Source: Lachnospiraceae bacterium
GTDB taxonomy: Bacteria; Bacillota; Clostridia; Lachnospirales; Lachnospiraceae
Assembly (NCBI GenBank): GCA_029005135.1
Contig: JAQXFO010000027.1
Span: 21,125-85,124 of the forward strand
Direction of reading: 5' to 3'
Length of the DNA: 64,000 nucleotides
Every line of letters starts with the position of its first letter. The first letter of the stretch is position 1. This document shows positions 54,901 to 63,043 of this stretch, piece after piece. The translations under genes and the position numbers were made by a program. Below the pieces are notes generated by a model. It had not been told where the DNA came from, searched no databases, and was given only the letters and a program-made list of their open reading frames with translations.

Positions 54901-55576
54901 CACGACGATAACGGAGATCAAAGGCAAGGATCGTTTTGCAACGGCTGAAGAGGTCTGCAAGGCCGGTTTTGCCTCCGGTCAGTATACCGGCGACAGTACC
55001 CTGGTTATTGCCACCGGGATGGCAGCCGCCGATGCCCTGTCTATGTCATCATGGTGCTATCTTGACGGTATGCCGATGCTGCTTGTCAACTCCAGCGGCA
55101 ATCTGCGTCAGTCGGCAAAGGATCTGATCCGTGAATACGGCTTCAAAAACATCATTGTGGCCGGTGCCGAATCCCGTGTGGCCTCTGCCGGGCTTGCCGA
55201 ACTGGGCTACTCGGAGGAGAATGGCAATCTGGTGCGTCTGGCCTCAAATACGCGCTACACCACATCCATCGAGATCGCTAAGTACTTCCTGAATAAGACA
55301 GGTCATACCGGCACTTATGATGGTCTGTGCTTTGCCCCCGGTTCTGACAAGAATTTCCCGGATGCCCTGTCCGGCGGTATGCTGGCAGCGGCCAACGGTA
55401 TGCCGGTGGTCCTGATCAATAAGAATGCCGAATCCGATCCGGTCATCAGCTGGTGCCAGTCCGAAAACCTGTCTGAGTCGCATAATATGTATGCCCTCGG
55501 GGCCTGCAGCACTGAGGCCATTCTGGAGCGCGTGCTGGCCTGCTGCTCAGCATCCGGCATTCCGGCATTGACTTAA
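51902..55576 (+). CDS. Large exported protein with InlB-like repeats and cell-wall-binding repeats
   Basis: Secreted protein of 1224 residues. N terminus RKRLIAGIMTAAMLIPLVIGG with ARA-type cleavage is a signal peptide. Residues about 30-890 are an acidic region with repeated modules marked by FLGW (277, 393), FRGW (555) and FDGW (665) and a following LxTxxxLMA motif (LLTTAQLMAL, LYSTADLMAM, LYTTQEALAY). Residues about 900-1215 are three cell-wall-binding repeats (CWB2/PF04122): DRYETNVIIAAEAF, DRFATAEEVCKAGF and TRYTTSIEIAKYFL, each with an NFPDAL or similar motif. It is thought to attach non-covalently to cell-wall polymer. Functions as adhesin or surface enzyme are unknown. ATG follows GGAGAAGTGT. 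Confidence 0.88.
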   Translation: MVQKNRMSLIRKRLIAGIMTAAMLIPLVIGGTGVTVRAAQSVDVELCIRPGLSMSLDGTEGDTIDDMLTANPEDVFVWDEETQTTKPVTCKTLDDVVEASSMYVYDRKSDSMVKYTASSWLDSSGSLYDGSTPIMAADSGKQLRAHWDDLDWYSVNLTNDPSQSYVMSLRSGTDPKYLSLTDDNNGIMTGISVTPVQAGLGWYEGTVTTEPISGNSVMLSVDCSCERFELSYYDNAFTENTGSFYVDTVSASMTVADALITMGINAVDVEVALGGEFLGWGTVVEDENGLSVVDDSVPLLTTAQLMALPVDKSLHFCVVSTLDAAEPQFLYLMTGTGSLTWDEVWDDKTISRKENERSFGLLNVPSRVDDCMQVYDGVSNVEVAAADDAGRTFLGWKQARILTDGEGFTYVDTNVFGDAAVYEDKPLYSTADLMAMSCSDLRLISQMLGDPAYEEGPTAVFAAQYDGNTADYYQAVFFESPFFCKVTGTYDDYDETGSPVTNNFEEIWMPAGFGIRRDGETAAEAVCREHGRTISDMSDPIYDWDGTLIVDFEPFRGWRLLDDSYEFVDDKLYTTQEALAYRMTVDGPSELHFVDARAAEREDDGSFFDQPAPVLIHAGNGEFTLASKVDPSDTLTTDWTDVTEVNAGTRASVEITAVARDGFTFDGWDVISYESGGVFEGMPGQEGVYDGGVYDVTLSRDVYETGMPVFTYAALYDCTVLDEGVSTEVVNGYLNDPENYPKLYLRARWLYDNEGAVLKTKTEPLTTVPAELSSVYSSAEEIEADLHQALAELPDAYEPGDVVDGYVYTVDDEGEHILSEEEIASQEGPVYVKLPYPEGSTSQGRFIILHMIDSGEKAGEIETLYPEANPDGLVVQVNGTSPFLVGYMSVRDEDEDEKLILAAGDDRYETNVIIAAEAFPEGSDTVVIVTGKNFPDALTANGFAGSVGTGVPILMSKLQALPDCTKTLLTDIWNGSVKKAIVIGGGFTDTFKADLRRCGITTITEIKGKDRFATAEEVCKAGFASGQYTGDSTLVIATGMAAADALSMSSWCYLDGMPMLLVNSSGNLRQSAKDLIREYGFKNIIVAGAESRVASAGLAELGYSEENGNLVRLASNTRYTTSIEIAKYFLNKTGHTGTYDGLCFAPGSDKNFPDALSGGMLAAANGMPVVLINKNAESDPVISWCQSENLSESHNMYALGACSTEAILERVLACCSASGIPALT

Positions 55577-55599
55577 GACGACAATATCTGATAATATTT

Positions 55600-55950
55600 T
55601 CAGGCAGGCAGAACATACGGCCGCGGCAGCAGCAGCTGACGAGGAAAGTCCGGGCTTCACAGGGCAGGATGCCGGATAACGTCCGGTAGGGGTAACCCTC
55701 AGGAAAGCGCAGCAGAAATGATACCGCCGCCTCCGGGCGGTAAGGGTGAAATGGCAGTGTAAGAGACTACCGCCTCCGCGGTAACGGGGAGGGCATATGC
55801 AAGCCCCATCCGAAGCAAGGCTGAAAGGGAACGATACAGCGGCCCGCTGTGTTCCGGGTTAGCCGCTTGAGCCGTCCGGCAACGGGCGGCCTAGACAGAT
55901 GGCCGTACACGACATAACCCGGCTTACCGTTCTGCCTGTTCCATAGTTTT
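55600..55950 (+). ncRNA. rnpB: RNase P RNA (class A)
   Basis: Catalytic RNA that matures tRNA 5' ends. The universal core GAGGAAAGTCCGGGCTTC is exact, followed by GGTAGGGGTAACCCTC-type P-region, AAGGGTGAAATGGCAGTGTAAGAG and GGCATATGCAAGCCC (pairs J/P segments). P1 is formed by CAGGCAGAAC (55605-55614) and GTTCTGCCTG (55929-55938). The size (about 345) suits the bacterial A type. It lies between the cell-wall protein and the MerR gene with its own terminator. Confidence 0.96.
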
Positions 55951-55954
55951 ATCC

Positions 55955-55990
55955 AGGCATCCTTCACTCAACCGTGAAGGGTGCCTTTTT
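55955..55990 (+). terminator. Terminator after rnpB
   Basis: Stem AGGCATCCTTCAC / GTGAAGGGTGCCT (one G-U) followed by TTTTTG. Confidence 0.9.
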
Positions 55991-56102
55991 GATGGGGTCA
56001 TATCTCCATAAAGACAGTGTTTTTCTCGCCAGATTTCGCTATAATAAAGAAAAAACTCTCTTCTTACATGAGACTTTATGAGGAGGTTATCAGGAAGATT
56101 CT

Positions 56103-56939
56103 ATGGAAAGGGATCTGATCAGTATCGGAAAAATGGCCCGGATGAGCGGTCTCAGCGTGCCGACGCTGCGCCTCTATGATGAGATGGGACTTCTGAAGCC
56201 GGCCCGTGTCGATAAGAAGACCGGTTATCGGTATTACAGCCTCAGTCAGAACGCCCGTCTCGATATGATCGCCTATATGAAGGAGCTGGGTATGAGTCTG
56301 TCGGAGATCAGCGATGTGCTGAAGAAGGAGGATCTGGCACTTATAGAACAGATCCTGGCGCGCAAAAACGAGCAGCTGCATGAGCAGATGCGGGAACTCA
56401 AGTCGCGTCACGAAGCGGTGGAGAGGGCAATCGCCAGCATCGAGCGCTACCGCAAATCTCCCGCGACGGGAACGGTATCTCTGGAATACATCGACCGACG
56501 TGTGGTGGTCAGTATGCCCTGCCGGGAGGATTTTTACCGGTTGGGGCTTCAAAGCTACGAGAATTCCCTGGCGGGCTTCCGGCGCGCCCTGGCGGAAAAG
56601 GGACTGCCTCAGGTCCATTCCTATAACGTGGCCACGACGATCACGTCGGCGGATTTTGCTGAGGAAAAATATGTGCCCGATCGGTTTTATGCCTTCCTGG
56701 GGCCGCAGGATATCAGCCGGCCCGACGCGGAGGTCCTCGACAGCGGGATGTATGCCTGCATTTATCTGGACAGCTTTGACCGCGAGATCGAGAGCGCGGG
56801 GCGCCTCAGGGATATCTGCCGCGAGAACGGCTACCGGATCTGCGGCGATTATATCTGTGAGGTACTGACGGAGTTCAATGTCTTCGACAGCCGCACCCGG
56901 GCCATGTTCCTCCGTCTCCAGGTACCGGTCCGGTTCTGA
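56103..56939 (+). CDS. BmrR-like MerR-family regulator with GyrI-like effector domain
   Basis: Transcriptional regulator of 278 residues. Residues 1-75 are a MerR HTH (ISIGKMARMSGLSVPTLRLYDE, KKTGYRYYSLSQNARL); a long coiled dimer helix follows (about 80-120); residues 125-278 resemble the GyrI-like ligand-binding domain (VSMPCREDFYRLGLQSYEN, YICEVLTEFN). TATAAT at 56040 is a probable -10. The gene is followed by a MerR-type promoter and a dehydrogenase gene that it likely controls. Ligand unknown. Confidence 0.9.
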   Translation: MERDLISIGKMARMSGLSVPTLRLYDEMGLLKPARVDKKTGYRYYSLSQNARLDMIAYMKELGMSLSEISDVLKKEDLALIEQILARKNEQLHEQMRELKSRHEAVERAIASIERYRKSPATGTVSLEYIDRRVVVSMPCREDFYRLGLQSYENSLAGFRRALAEKGLPQVHSYNVATTITSADFAEEKYVPDRFYAFLGPQDISRPDAEVLDSGMYACIYLDSFDREIESAGRLRDICRENGYRICGDYICEVLTEFNVFDSRTRAMFLRLQVPVRF

Positions 56940-57063
56940 CGACGGAGGGAAGCTTTGGAAGAAGCCGAGGCGGTATCCTTGGAAAATCTGCCCAAAGACA
57001 GCGGACGGCAATCTGACATTGTGATGAAAAAATCAATGATGATAAATAAATAACAAAATACCC

Positions 57064-57094
57064 TTGACACTCAGGCAGCAGGAGGGTTTACAGT
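57064..57094 (+). promoter_or_regulatory. MerR-type promoter of the DapB-like dehydrogenase
   Basis: TTGACA (57064-57069), 19-base spacer, TACAGT (57089-57094), with inverted repeat ACTC...GAGGGT and flanking CCCTTGACACTC / GAGGGTTTAC. This closely resembles BmrR-type operators. The adjacent MerR protein is the natural activator. Confidence 0.82.
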
Positions 57095-57139
57095 GAAAGC
57101 ATCAGAGATTTCTCTTCATAATGAAAAGGAGGATTTGTT

Positions 57140-58165
57140 ATGGACAAAATTAAAGTGGTACAGTATGGCTGTGGCAAGATGAGCAAATACATTCTCCGCT
57201 ACCTGTATGAAAACGGCGCACAGATCGTTGGCGCCATCGATGTCAATCCGGCCGTTGTCGGTATGGATGTCGGCGATTATGCCGAACTGGGGGTCAAGAC
57301 CGGCATCATCATTTCCAATGACGCCGACAAGGTCCTTGACGAGTGCGATGCCGATGTGGCAATCGTGACACTGTTCAGCTTCATCAACGATATCTATGAT
57401 CATGTTGAAAAATGTGTGGCCCGCGGCATTAACGTGATCACCACCTGCGAAGAAGCGATTTATCCGTGGACGACAGCGGCGGCCCAGATCAATCGTCTGG
57501 ATGCCCTGGCCAAGGAAAACGGCTGCACCGTGACAGGTTCCGGTATGCAGGATATCTTCTGGATCAACATGGTGGCTCTGGTGGCCGGCGGCTGCCATAA
57601 GATCACCAAGATCAAGGGCGCTTACAGCTACAACGTCGATGAATACGGTATGGCCCTTGCCAAGGCTCACGGCTGCGATCTGACACCGGAGGAATTCGAA
57701 AAAGAGATCGCCCATCCGGCCGAATTCGAACCGTCCTATGCCTGGAATGCTGCCGAAGCGATCTGCAACAAGCTTGGCCTGACGATCAAATCCATCGATC
57801 AGAAACATGTCCCGTGCATCATTGACAAGCCGATCGAGTCCTCCACCATGGGCAAGACCATCGAAGCCGGCCGTGCCATCGGTATGTCTGCTGTCGTGAC
57901 GATCGAAACCATGCAGGGGATCACGGTTGAAGAGGAGACCATCGGCAAGGTCTACGGACCGGAAGACGGCGATATGTGCGACTGGTGGATCTCCGGCGAA
58001 CCGGATACCGAATTCCATGTGGTGAAGCCGGCGACCGTCGAGCATACCTGCGCAACGATTGTTAACCGTATTCCGAGCCTTCTGGCAGCTCCGGCCGGTT
58101 ATGTGACCGCTGATCAGCTGGCTCCGGTGGAATATCTGACATTCCCGATGGAATGGTATTGCTGA
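57140..58165 (+). CDS. DapB-like NAD(P)-dependent dehydrogenase (2,4-diaminopentanoate dehydrogenase type)
   Basis: Oxidoreductase of 341 residues with a Rossmann N terminus ([34 protein letters not shown]) and the DapB-type dimer domain. Members of this family include 2,4-diaminopentanoate dehydrogenase (Ord) of ornithine fermentation and related amine dehydrogenases, often misnamed dihydrodipicolinate reductase. Genuine DapB has EXHHxxKxDxPSGTA, which is absent. ATG follows AAGGAGG. Sits behind a MerR-type promoter. No other ornithine-degradation gene is seen here, so the substrate is open. Confidence 0.85.
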   Translation: MDKIKVVQYGCGKMSKYILRYLYENGAQIVGAIDVNPAVVGMDVGDYAELGVKTGIIISNDADKVLDECDADVAIVTLFSFINDIYDHVEKCVARGINVITTCEEAIYPWTTAAAQINRLDALAKENGCTVTGSGMQDIFWINMVALVAGGCHKITKIKGAYSYNVDEYGMALAKAHGCDLTPEEFEKEIAHPAEFEPSYAWNAAEAICNKLGLTIKSIDQKHVPCIIDKPIESSTMGKTIEAGRAIGMSAVVTIETMQGITVEEETIGKVYGPEDGDMCDWWISGEPDTEFHVVKPATVEHTCATIVNRIPSLLAAPAGYVTADQLAPVEYLTFPMEWYC

Positions 58166-58248
58166 TAATCAAAAAAGAAAAGGCCTCCGCGTCGGCGGGG
58201 GCCGTAAAAAGGTCATTGAAAAGCCGGGAACGGCATAGTTTTCAAGGG

Positions 58249-58272
58249 ACGGCGTGACGTTTGTCACGCCGT
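58249..58272. repeat. Strong inverted repeat
   Basis: ACGGCGTGAC-GTTT-GTCACGCCGT, ten perfect pairs with a tetraloop, followed by TTCCTTT. Possibly a first terminator for the dehydrogenase gene. Confidence 0.6.
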
Positions 58273-58305
58273 TTCCTTTGGCTCGGGGTATTTCAATATA
58301 AAAAA

Positions 58306-58348
58306 CTCAGTATCATCCTGTTTCCCTGATGATACTGAGCGGTTTTTA
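58306..58348. terminator. Bidirectional terminator between dehydrogenase and pyrI
   Basis: Perfect 12-bp stem CTCAGTATCATC / GATGATACTGAG; TTTTTATTT follows on the plus strand and TTTTTTATATT on the minus strand. Confidence 0.9.
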
Positions 58349-58400
58349 TTTCTGCCGATCCTGACAGCCGTGCGTGCTTTTCTGTGAAGGGCAGGGCAGC

Positions 58401-58850
58401 TTACTTGCGGCCGGTGTATTTTTCTTCACAGTATTTGCAGCGGTAGATTTCATTTTTTTCATCAGTCAGAACAAAGACCTGATCCAGCCCCTGTTCGATG
58501 GAGGTGATGCAGCGCGGGTTCTTGCAGGCGATCACATTCACGATCTGCTTCGGCAGACGCAGGGTTTTCTTTTCGATGATCTTGCGGTCCTTGACGATAT
58601 TGACCGTGATGTCGTGGTCGATGAAGCCCAGAACATCCAGATCGAGATAGTCAATCGGGCATTCGACCTTGATGATGTCCTTGCGGCCCATCTTGCCAGA
58701 GCGGGCATTTTTTATGATGGCGACGGTGCAGTCGAGTTTCCCAAGCTTCAGATCGCGATAGATCGTCATGGCGTTGCCGGCTTTGATATGGTCGAGAACG
58801 ATACCTTCCTTGATCTCGCCGATAGACAGTTCATCATTCATATTGGCCAT
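58401..58850 (-). CDS. pyrI: Aspartate carbamoyltransferase regulatory subunit
   Basis: Regulatory chain of ATCase, 149 residues; binds nucleotides and zinc and bridges catalytic trimers. N-terminal allosteric domain (IGEIKEGIVLDHIKAGNAM, GRKDIIKVE) and C-terminal zinc domain with CKNPRC and CKYC, the four zinc ligands. ATG overlaps the pyrB stop (TAATG), after GGAGG inside pyrB. In Bacillota, PyrI occurs in Clostridia but not Bacillus. Confidence 0.97.
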   Translation of the reverse strand: MANMNDELSIGEIKEGIVLDHIKAGNAMTIYRDLKLGKLDCTVAIIKNARSGKMGRKDIIKVECPIDYLDLDVLGFIDHDITVNIVKDRKIIEKKTLRLPKQIVNVIACKNPRCITSIEQGLDQVFVLTDEKNEIYRCKYCEEKYTGRK

Positions 58851-59773
58851 TATGCTACCTCCAGTCCGAGTAAGGTGATGATCAGAGCCATGCGGACATA
58901 GACGCCGTACTGCGCCTGCTTAAAGTAGGCGGCACGCGGATCGTCGTCGACCTCGACTGAGATCTCATTGACGCGGGGAAGGGGATGCAGCACCAGCATC
59001 TTGTCCGGTGCGACTTCCATCTTGGCTTTGTCCAGAATGTAGAAGTCCTTCATGCGGATATAGTCTTCTTCGTTGAAGAAGCGTTCCTTCTGAACACGTG
59101 TCATATACAGAATATCCAGATCCTTCATGGTGGTCTCGTCAAGACGGACGACCTCTTCGAAGGGGATGTTCTTGGCTTTCATGGATTCCTTGACGTAGCC
59201 GGGAACCTGCAGCTCTTCCGGGGAAATCAGGACAAAGCGGACGTCATGGTAGCGGCTCAGGGCATCGATCAGAGAGTGAACGGTACGGCCGAATTTCAGG
59301 TCGCCGCAAAGACCGATGGTCAGACCGTTGAAACGGCCCTTCAGGGAGCGGATAGTCAGAAGATCGGTCAGGGTCTGGGTCGGATGCTGATGGCCGCCGT
59401 CACCGGCGTTGATAACAGGGATGAGGGAACGCATCGACGCTACCAGAGGCGCGCCTTCCTTCGGATGACGGATGGCCGCGATGTCGGCGTAGCAGGAGAT
59501 GACGCGCATGGTATCACCGACGCTTTCGCCTTTTTTGGTGGAGGAAGAATCACCGGAATGGAAACCGAGGACGGAACCGCCAAGGTTGAGCATGGCCGCC
59601 TCGAAGGAAAGACGTGTGCGGGTACTGGGTTCAAAGAAAAGCGTAGCCAGTTTTTTGCCGTCGCAGATGTGTGCGTATTTTGCGGGATTTCTCTCGATGT
59701 CGCCGGCCAGATCCAGAAGTCGGTCGAGCTCTTCCACAGAGAAATCCAGGGGACTCATGAGATGTTTAATCAT
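58850..59773 (-). CDS. pyrB: Aspartate carbamoyltransferase catalytic subunit
   Basis: Condenses carbamoyl phosphate and aspartate, the committed step of pyrimidine synthesis; 307 residues. Carbamoyl phosphate site [13 protein letters not shown], second-domain aspartate site with [17 protein letters not shown], and [12 protein letters not shown] follows AGGAGTCC on the minus strand. Forms a two-gene operon with pyrI, from a promoter at about 59845-59817. No PyrR attenuator is seen in the short leader. Confidence 0.97.
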   Translation of the reverse strand: MIKHLMSPLDFSVEELDRLLDLAGDIERNPAKYAHICDGKKLATLFFEPSTRTRLSFEAAMLNLGGSVLGFHSGDSSSTKKGESVGDTMRVISCYADIAAIRHPKEGAPLVASMRSLIPVINAGDGGHQHPTQTLTDLLTIRSLKGRFNGLTIGLCGDLKFGRTVHSLIDALSRYHDVRFVLISPEELQVPGYVKESMKAKNIPFEEVVRLDETTMKDLDILYMTRVQKERFFNEEDYIRMKDFYILDKAKMEVAPDKMLVLHPLPRVNEISVEVDDDPRAAYFKQAQYGVYVRMALIITLLGLEVA

Positions 59774-59816
59774 GTGGACTCCTTTTCTTCTGAGTAAAGG
59801 TTTAATCGCCTTGTCT

Positions 59817-59845
59817 ATAATAATATAAAGGCCTTGTTAAATCAA
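59817..59845 (-). promoter_or_regulatory. pyrBI promoter with overlapping palindrome
   Basis: On the minus strand TTGATT, 17-base spacer, TATTAT. The palindrome CCTTG-N6-CAAGG (59832-59847) lies over the -35 region and could be an operator. Confidence 0.7.
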
Positions 59846-59922
59846 GGTAAAGGCCGGGAATTTGCCTTTACGCGGTTACAAAAAAATTTTATAATAAAAG
59901 GACTTATAAAGGGGGTGTTCAC

Positions 59923-60195
59923 ATGAGAGAACTGAGCGAATGCCGCCGTGAGATCGACCGTATCGACAGTGAGATCCAGCGCCTTTTTGAGGAGCGGATG
60001 CGTGTCGTGGCCGATGTGGCGGATTACAAGAAGGCCCATAATCTGCCGGTCAACGACCCGGTCAGAGAGCAGGCCAGGATAGAAGCGCTGAGGGCCGGTG
60101 CTGCCGATGAAAGCCTGGCTGACGGCATCGAGGCCGTATACCGCACGATCTTTGCTGTCAGCAAGGACAGGGAGACGGTGAGGATAGAAGCATGA
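59923..60195 (+). CDS. Chorismate mutase (AroQ type)
   Basis: Converts chorismate to prephenate on the route to phenylalanine and tyrosine, 90 residues. AroQ-type all-helical protein: ECRREIDRIDSEIQRLFEERM with the active-site Arg in helix 1, VADYKKAHNLPVNDPVREQARIEALR with Lys and Arg of the active site. ATG follows AAAGGGGGTG; a TATAAT near 59890 is a likely -10. Stop overlaps the DUF815 start (ATGA). Confidence 0.93.
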   Translation: MRELSECRREIDRIDSEIQRLFEERMRVVADVADYKKAHNLPVNDPVREQARIEALRAGAADESLADGIEAVYRTIFAVSKDRETVRIEA

Positions 60196-61493
60196 GGCAT
60201 ATCGATGATCTGATTCTCTACCGCGACATGCCCGGCGACGGCATCCTCCGGCGTATGACGTCCCTGATGGAGTCCATCGAGGCCGTGTCGGTACAGGAAG
60301 AGGAGGCGCGCAGTCTCTTCTTCGGCTGTGTCGGAGATCTGGTGGAGATGGCCGCCGCCTACGGCTTTTCCGGCAATCTCTGGCACGATTATCTGACCTA
60401 TCTGCTGGTTAATCACGAAAATGCCTATACGCTGGCCAGTGAGATCCGCGGTGCTGTCGAGGGCAGTCTGAATGAACTGGCCTTCCACGATTTCCGCATT
60501 TTCAAGGAGCTGTTCGACTACGATCTGACCGCTGTCGGCCGGGCACTGGGATCCTCTCAAAGCGCGGTCCTGTCGGATTTTCGTCCGGATCCGAACCGGG
60601 GCATCCTCTACAATGCCCGTATCCGCGACCGTATCTGCCAGCTGGCCGGGCGGCTTGAGGAGGTGGAAACCACCGAGGGCTTCAAGGCCGAGATGGAACA
60701 GTTTTACAGGGAATACGGCGTCGGCAGTCTGGGTCTTCATAAGGCCTTCCGCATCACCCATGACGCTGATGATCAGCCCTGCCTGCTGCCGATCACGAAT
60801 ATCGCCCACGTCACTCTCGATGATCTGGTGGGCTATGAGATCCCGAAGAAAAAGCTGGTTGATAACACGGAGGCCTTTATCAACGGCCGCCGGGCCAACA
60901 ACTGCCTGCTCTACGGCGATGCCGGCACCGGCAAATCGACCAGCGTCAAAGCGTTGCTGAATCAGTATTATGACAGGGGCCTGCGCATCATTGAGGTCTA
61001 TAAGCACCAGATCCGCGACATCAACGCGATCATGGCGCAGATCAAGAACCGTCATTACAAATTTATCTTTTTCATGGACGATCTGTCCTTTGAGGAATTT
61101 GAAGTCGAGTACAAGTACCTGAAGGCGGTCATCGAGGGAGACCTTGAGAAACGTCCGGAAAATGTCGTTATCTACGCCACTTCTAACCGCCGGCACCTCA
61201 TCAAGGAGGACTACGCCGACAAAGAAGGCCGCCGGTATGCCGATATGCATTCTTCGGATACGGTTCAGGAAAAGCTGTCGCTGGCCTCACGCTTCGGTGT
61301 CGCCATCTATTTCCCGGCACCGGGCAAGAAGGACTACAATACGATCGTCAGGACACTGTCGGCCCGGGCCGGGCTGGACATGGATGAAGAGACTCTGCTG
61401 CTGGAGGCCAATAAGTGGGAGATCAGCCACGGCGGCTTCTCCGGCAGGACGGCATCGCAGTTTATTGATTATCTGTCAGGTCAGGAGGTCTGA
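60192..61493 (+). CDS. DUF815 family AAA+ ATPase
   Basis: ATPase of 433 residues of the DUF815 family. The C-terminal half (about 200-425) has VTLDDLVGYEIPKKKLVDNTE, Walker A LLYGDAGTGKST, Walker B IFFMDDLSFEEFE and sensor IYATSNRRHLI. The N-terminal 190 residues are helical and specific to the family. Function unknown. Overlaps chorismate mutase by four bases and precedes the Ppx-like gene by seven, so the four genes to the right edge look like an operon. Confidence 0.92.
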   Translation: MRHIDDLILYRDMPGDGILRRMTSLMESIEAVSVQEEEARSLFFGCVGDLVEMAAAYGFSGNLWHDYLTYLLVNHENAYTLASEIRGAVEGSLNELAFHDFRIFKELFDYDLTAVGRALGSSQSAVLSDFRPDPNRGILYNARIRDRICQLAGRLEEVETTEGFKAEMEQFYREYGVGSLGLHKAFRITHDADDQPCLLPITNIAHVTLDDLVGYEIPKKKLVDNTEAFINGRRANNCLLYGDAGTGKSTSVKALLNQYYDRGLRIIEVYKHQIRDINAIMAQIKNRHYKFIFFMDDLSFEEFEVEYKYLKAVIEGDLEKRPENVVIYATSNRRHLIKEDYADKEGRRYADMHSSDTVQEKLSLASRFGVAIYFPAPGKKDYNTIVRTLSARAGLDMDEETLLLEANKWEISHGGFSGRTASQFIDYLSGQEV

Positions 61494-61500
61494 AGCCGGT

Positions 61501-63042
61501 ATGGCAGCATTGACTTTTGCGGCAATTGATATCGGTTCCTACAACGTTTCCATGGAGATCTTCGAGATCGGCCGGCGCAGCACGCTGCGTTCTCTGAACC
61601 GCGTCAGGACGCGGCTTGAACTGGGGGCCGATACCTTCAATCTGAAACGGATCTCAGGGGAACGGCTGAGGGAACTGATCGTTATTCTCAATGATTACCG
61701 CCATATGATGGCGGAGTATCAGGTGACGGCCTACCGGGCCTGCGCCAAATCGGCTCTGCGGGAGGCGGCCAACAGCGCTCTGGTGCTGGAGGCTGTCTAT
61801 CAGGCCACATCGATCCGCATCGATATTCTGGCCAATGCCGAACAGCGTTTCCTCGGCTGCCAGTCCATCGCGGCTGCCGGCAGCGCTTTCCACGATTATA
61901 TCGCAGAAGGCACGGCCATCATCGATCTGGGCGGCGGCTCCGTCCAGATATCTCTCTTTGATCAGAAAAAACTGGTGTCCACCGCCAACATGCCTCTGGG
62001 CTCTCTGCGCATCCGTGAGAAGCTGGCGGGACTGGAGCGTATGGCACGTCATTATCCGGAACTGGTGGAAGAGGTGATCAACCGGGAGATCGAGAATTTC
62101 AAACGTCTCTATCTCGGGGAAAGACGGATCAAAAATGTCATTCTGGTAGGTGACTATTTTACCAATCTGATCTTCCAGAACCGGGCTGATACCAGCAAGA
62201 TCGAGACAAGAGCTGAATTCATGCACTGGTACGACCACATCATCCGTCAGTCAAGCGCTGAGCTTGAGCGGGAGATGGGGATTGACAGCGAGATGGCTTC
62301 GGTGGTAATTCCTTCCGCGATTCTCTATCGCCGTCTTATAGAGGAACTGGGCGCTGACACGATATGGCTGCCCGGCATCCAGCTGACGGACGGTATCGCG
62401 TATGACTACGCCCACCGACACAAGCTGCTTCGTGAGACACACAATTTCGATCAGGACATTCTGGCCTCCGCCGCTCATATCGCCGATCGTTTCGGCTGCA
62501 GCCGGCCGCATATCGCCAATGTGACGATGATCGCCGAGAGCATTTTCGACGGTGTCCGCAAGGGCAGCGGTCTCGGTCCGCGGGAGAAGCTGCTGCTGAG
62601 AACGGCGGCGATGCTGTATGAATGCGGTCGGTTTATCAGCCTCAACGATGCGGGCGAAAGTGCCTGCAATATTATCATGGCCACCGAGATCATAGGATTG
62701 TCCCGTCGTGAGCGCGAGATCATCGCCGGTGCGGCGCTCTATCAGGAGCAGCCCTTCGATTACAGCGGCAAGAGCCGTCTGTCCGATCTGGATACGGGGA
62801 GCCTTATGTGCGCCGTCAAGCTGACTGCCATTCTGAGACTGGCCTCAGCCCTGGATGAAAGCCGCCGCCAGAAGGCTGAAAGTGTCTCGTGCAGCCGCAG
62901 GGGTGATGTGTTCACCGTCCAGATAGTCACGGAGAAGGATTTTATCCTGGAAGCCGGCAGCTTTGAAAGCCGCGGGAGCCTCTTTGAGGAGGTTTTCGGC
63001 ATGAAGCTTCAGCTCAAAATCACGAAGAAGAAAGGCAGATAA
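61501..63042 (+). CDS. ppx: Ppx/GppA-family exopolyphosphatase-like protein
   Basis: Phosphatase of the actin-like ASKHA fold, 513 residues, predicted to remove phosphate from polyphosphate or pppGpp. Phosphate loop 1 FAAIDIGSYNVSMEIFE, phosphate loop 2 TAIIDLGGGSVQISLFD and RLGSLRI-like PLGSLRIREKL match the family. The C-terminal half (about 320-500) is the HD-like helical domain, but its usual HD dyad reads YE (MLYECGRFISL). The real start is ATG 61501; the track's 632-residue ORF has 119 false residues read through DUF815. The neighbour ppk1 supports polyphosphate work. Confidence 0.9.
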   Translation: MAALTFAAIDIGSYNVSMEIFEIGRRSTLRSLNRVRTRLELGADTFNLKRISGERLRELIVILNDYRHMMAEYQVTAYRACAKSALREAANSALVLEAVYQATSIRIDILANAEQRFLGCQSIAAAGSAFHDYIAEGTAIIDLGGGSVQISLFDQKKLVSTANMPLGSLRIREKLAGLERMARHYPELVEEVINREIENFKRLYLGERRIKNVILVGDYFTNLIFQNRADTSKIETRAEFMHWYDHIIRQSSAELEREMGIDSEMASVVIPSAILYRRLIEELGADTIWLPGIQLTDGIAYDYAHRHKLLRETHNFDQDILASAAHIADRFGCSRPHIANVTMIAESIFDGVRKGSGLGPREKLLLRTAAMLYECGRFISLNDAGESACNIIMATEIIGLSRREREIIAGAALYQEQPFDYSGKSRLSDLDTGSLMCAVKLTAILRLASALDESRRQKAESVSCSRRGDVFTVQIVTEKDFILEAGSFESRGSLFEEVFGMKLQLKITKKKGR

Positions 63043-63043
63043 C

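Noticed and set aside
60024-61250. 408-codon minus-strand ORF opposite the DUF815 gene
   Set aside because: Shadow; DUF815 has Walker A and B motifs in the plus frame.
61144-61500. N-terminal extension of the Ppx-like ORF in the track
   Set aside because: These 119 codons are an out-of-frame reading of DUF815; the family start DIGSYNVS is at the ATG of 61501.
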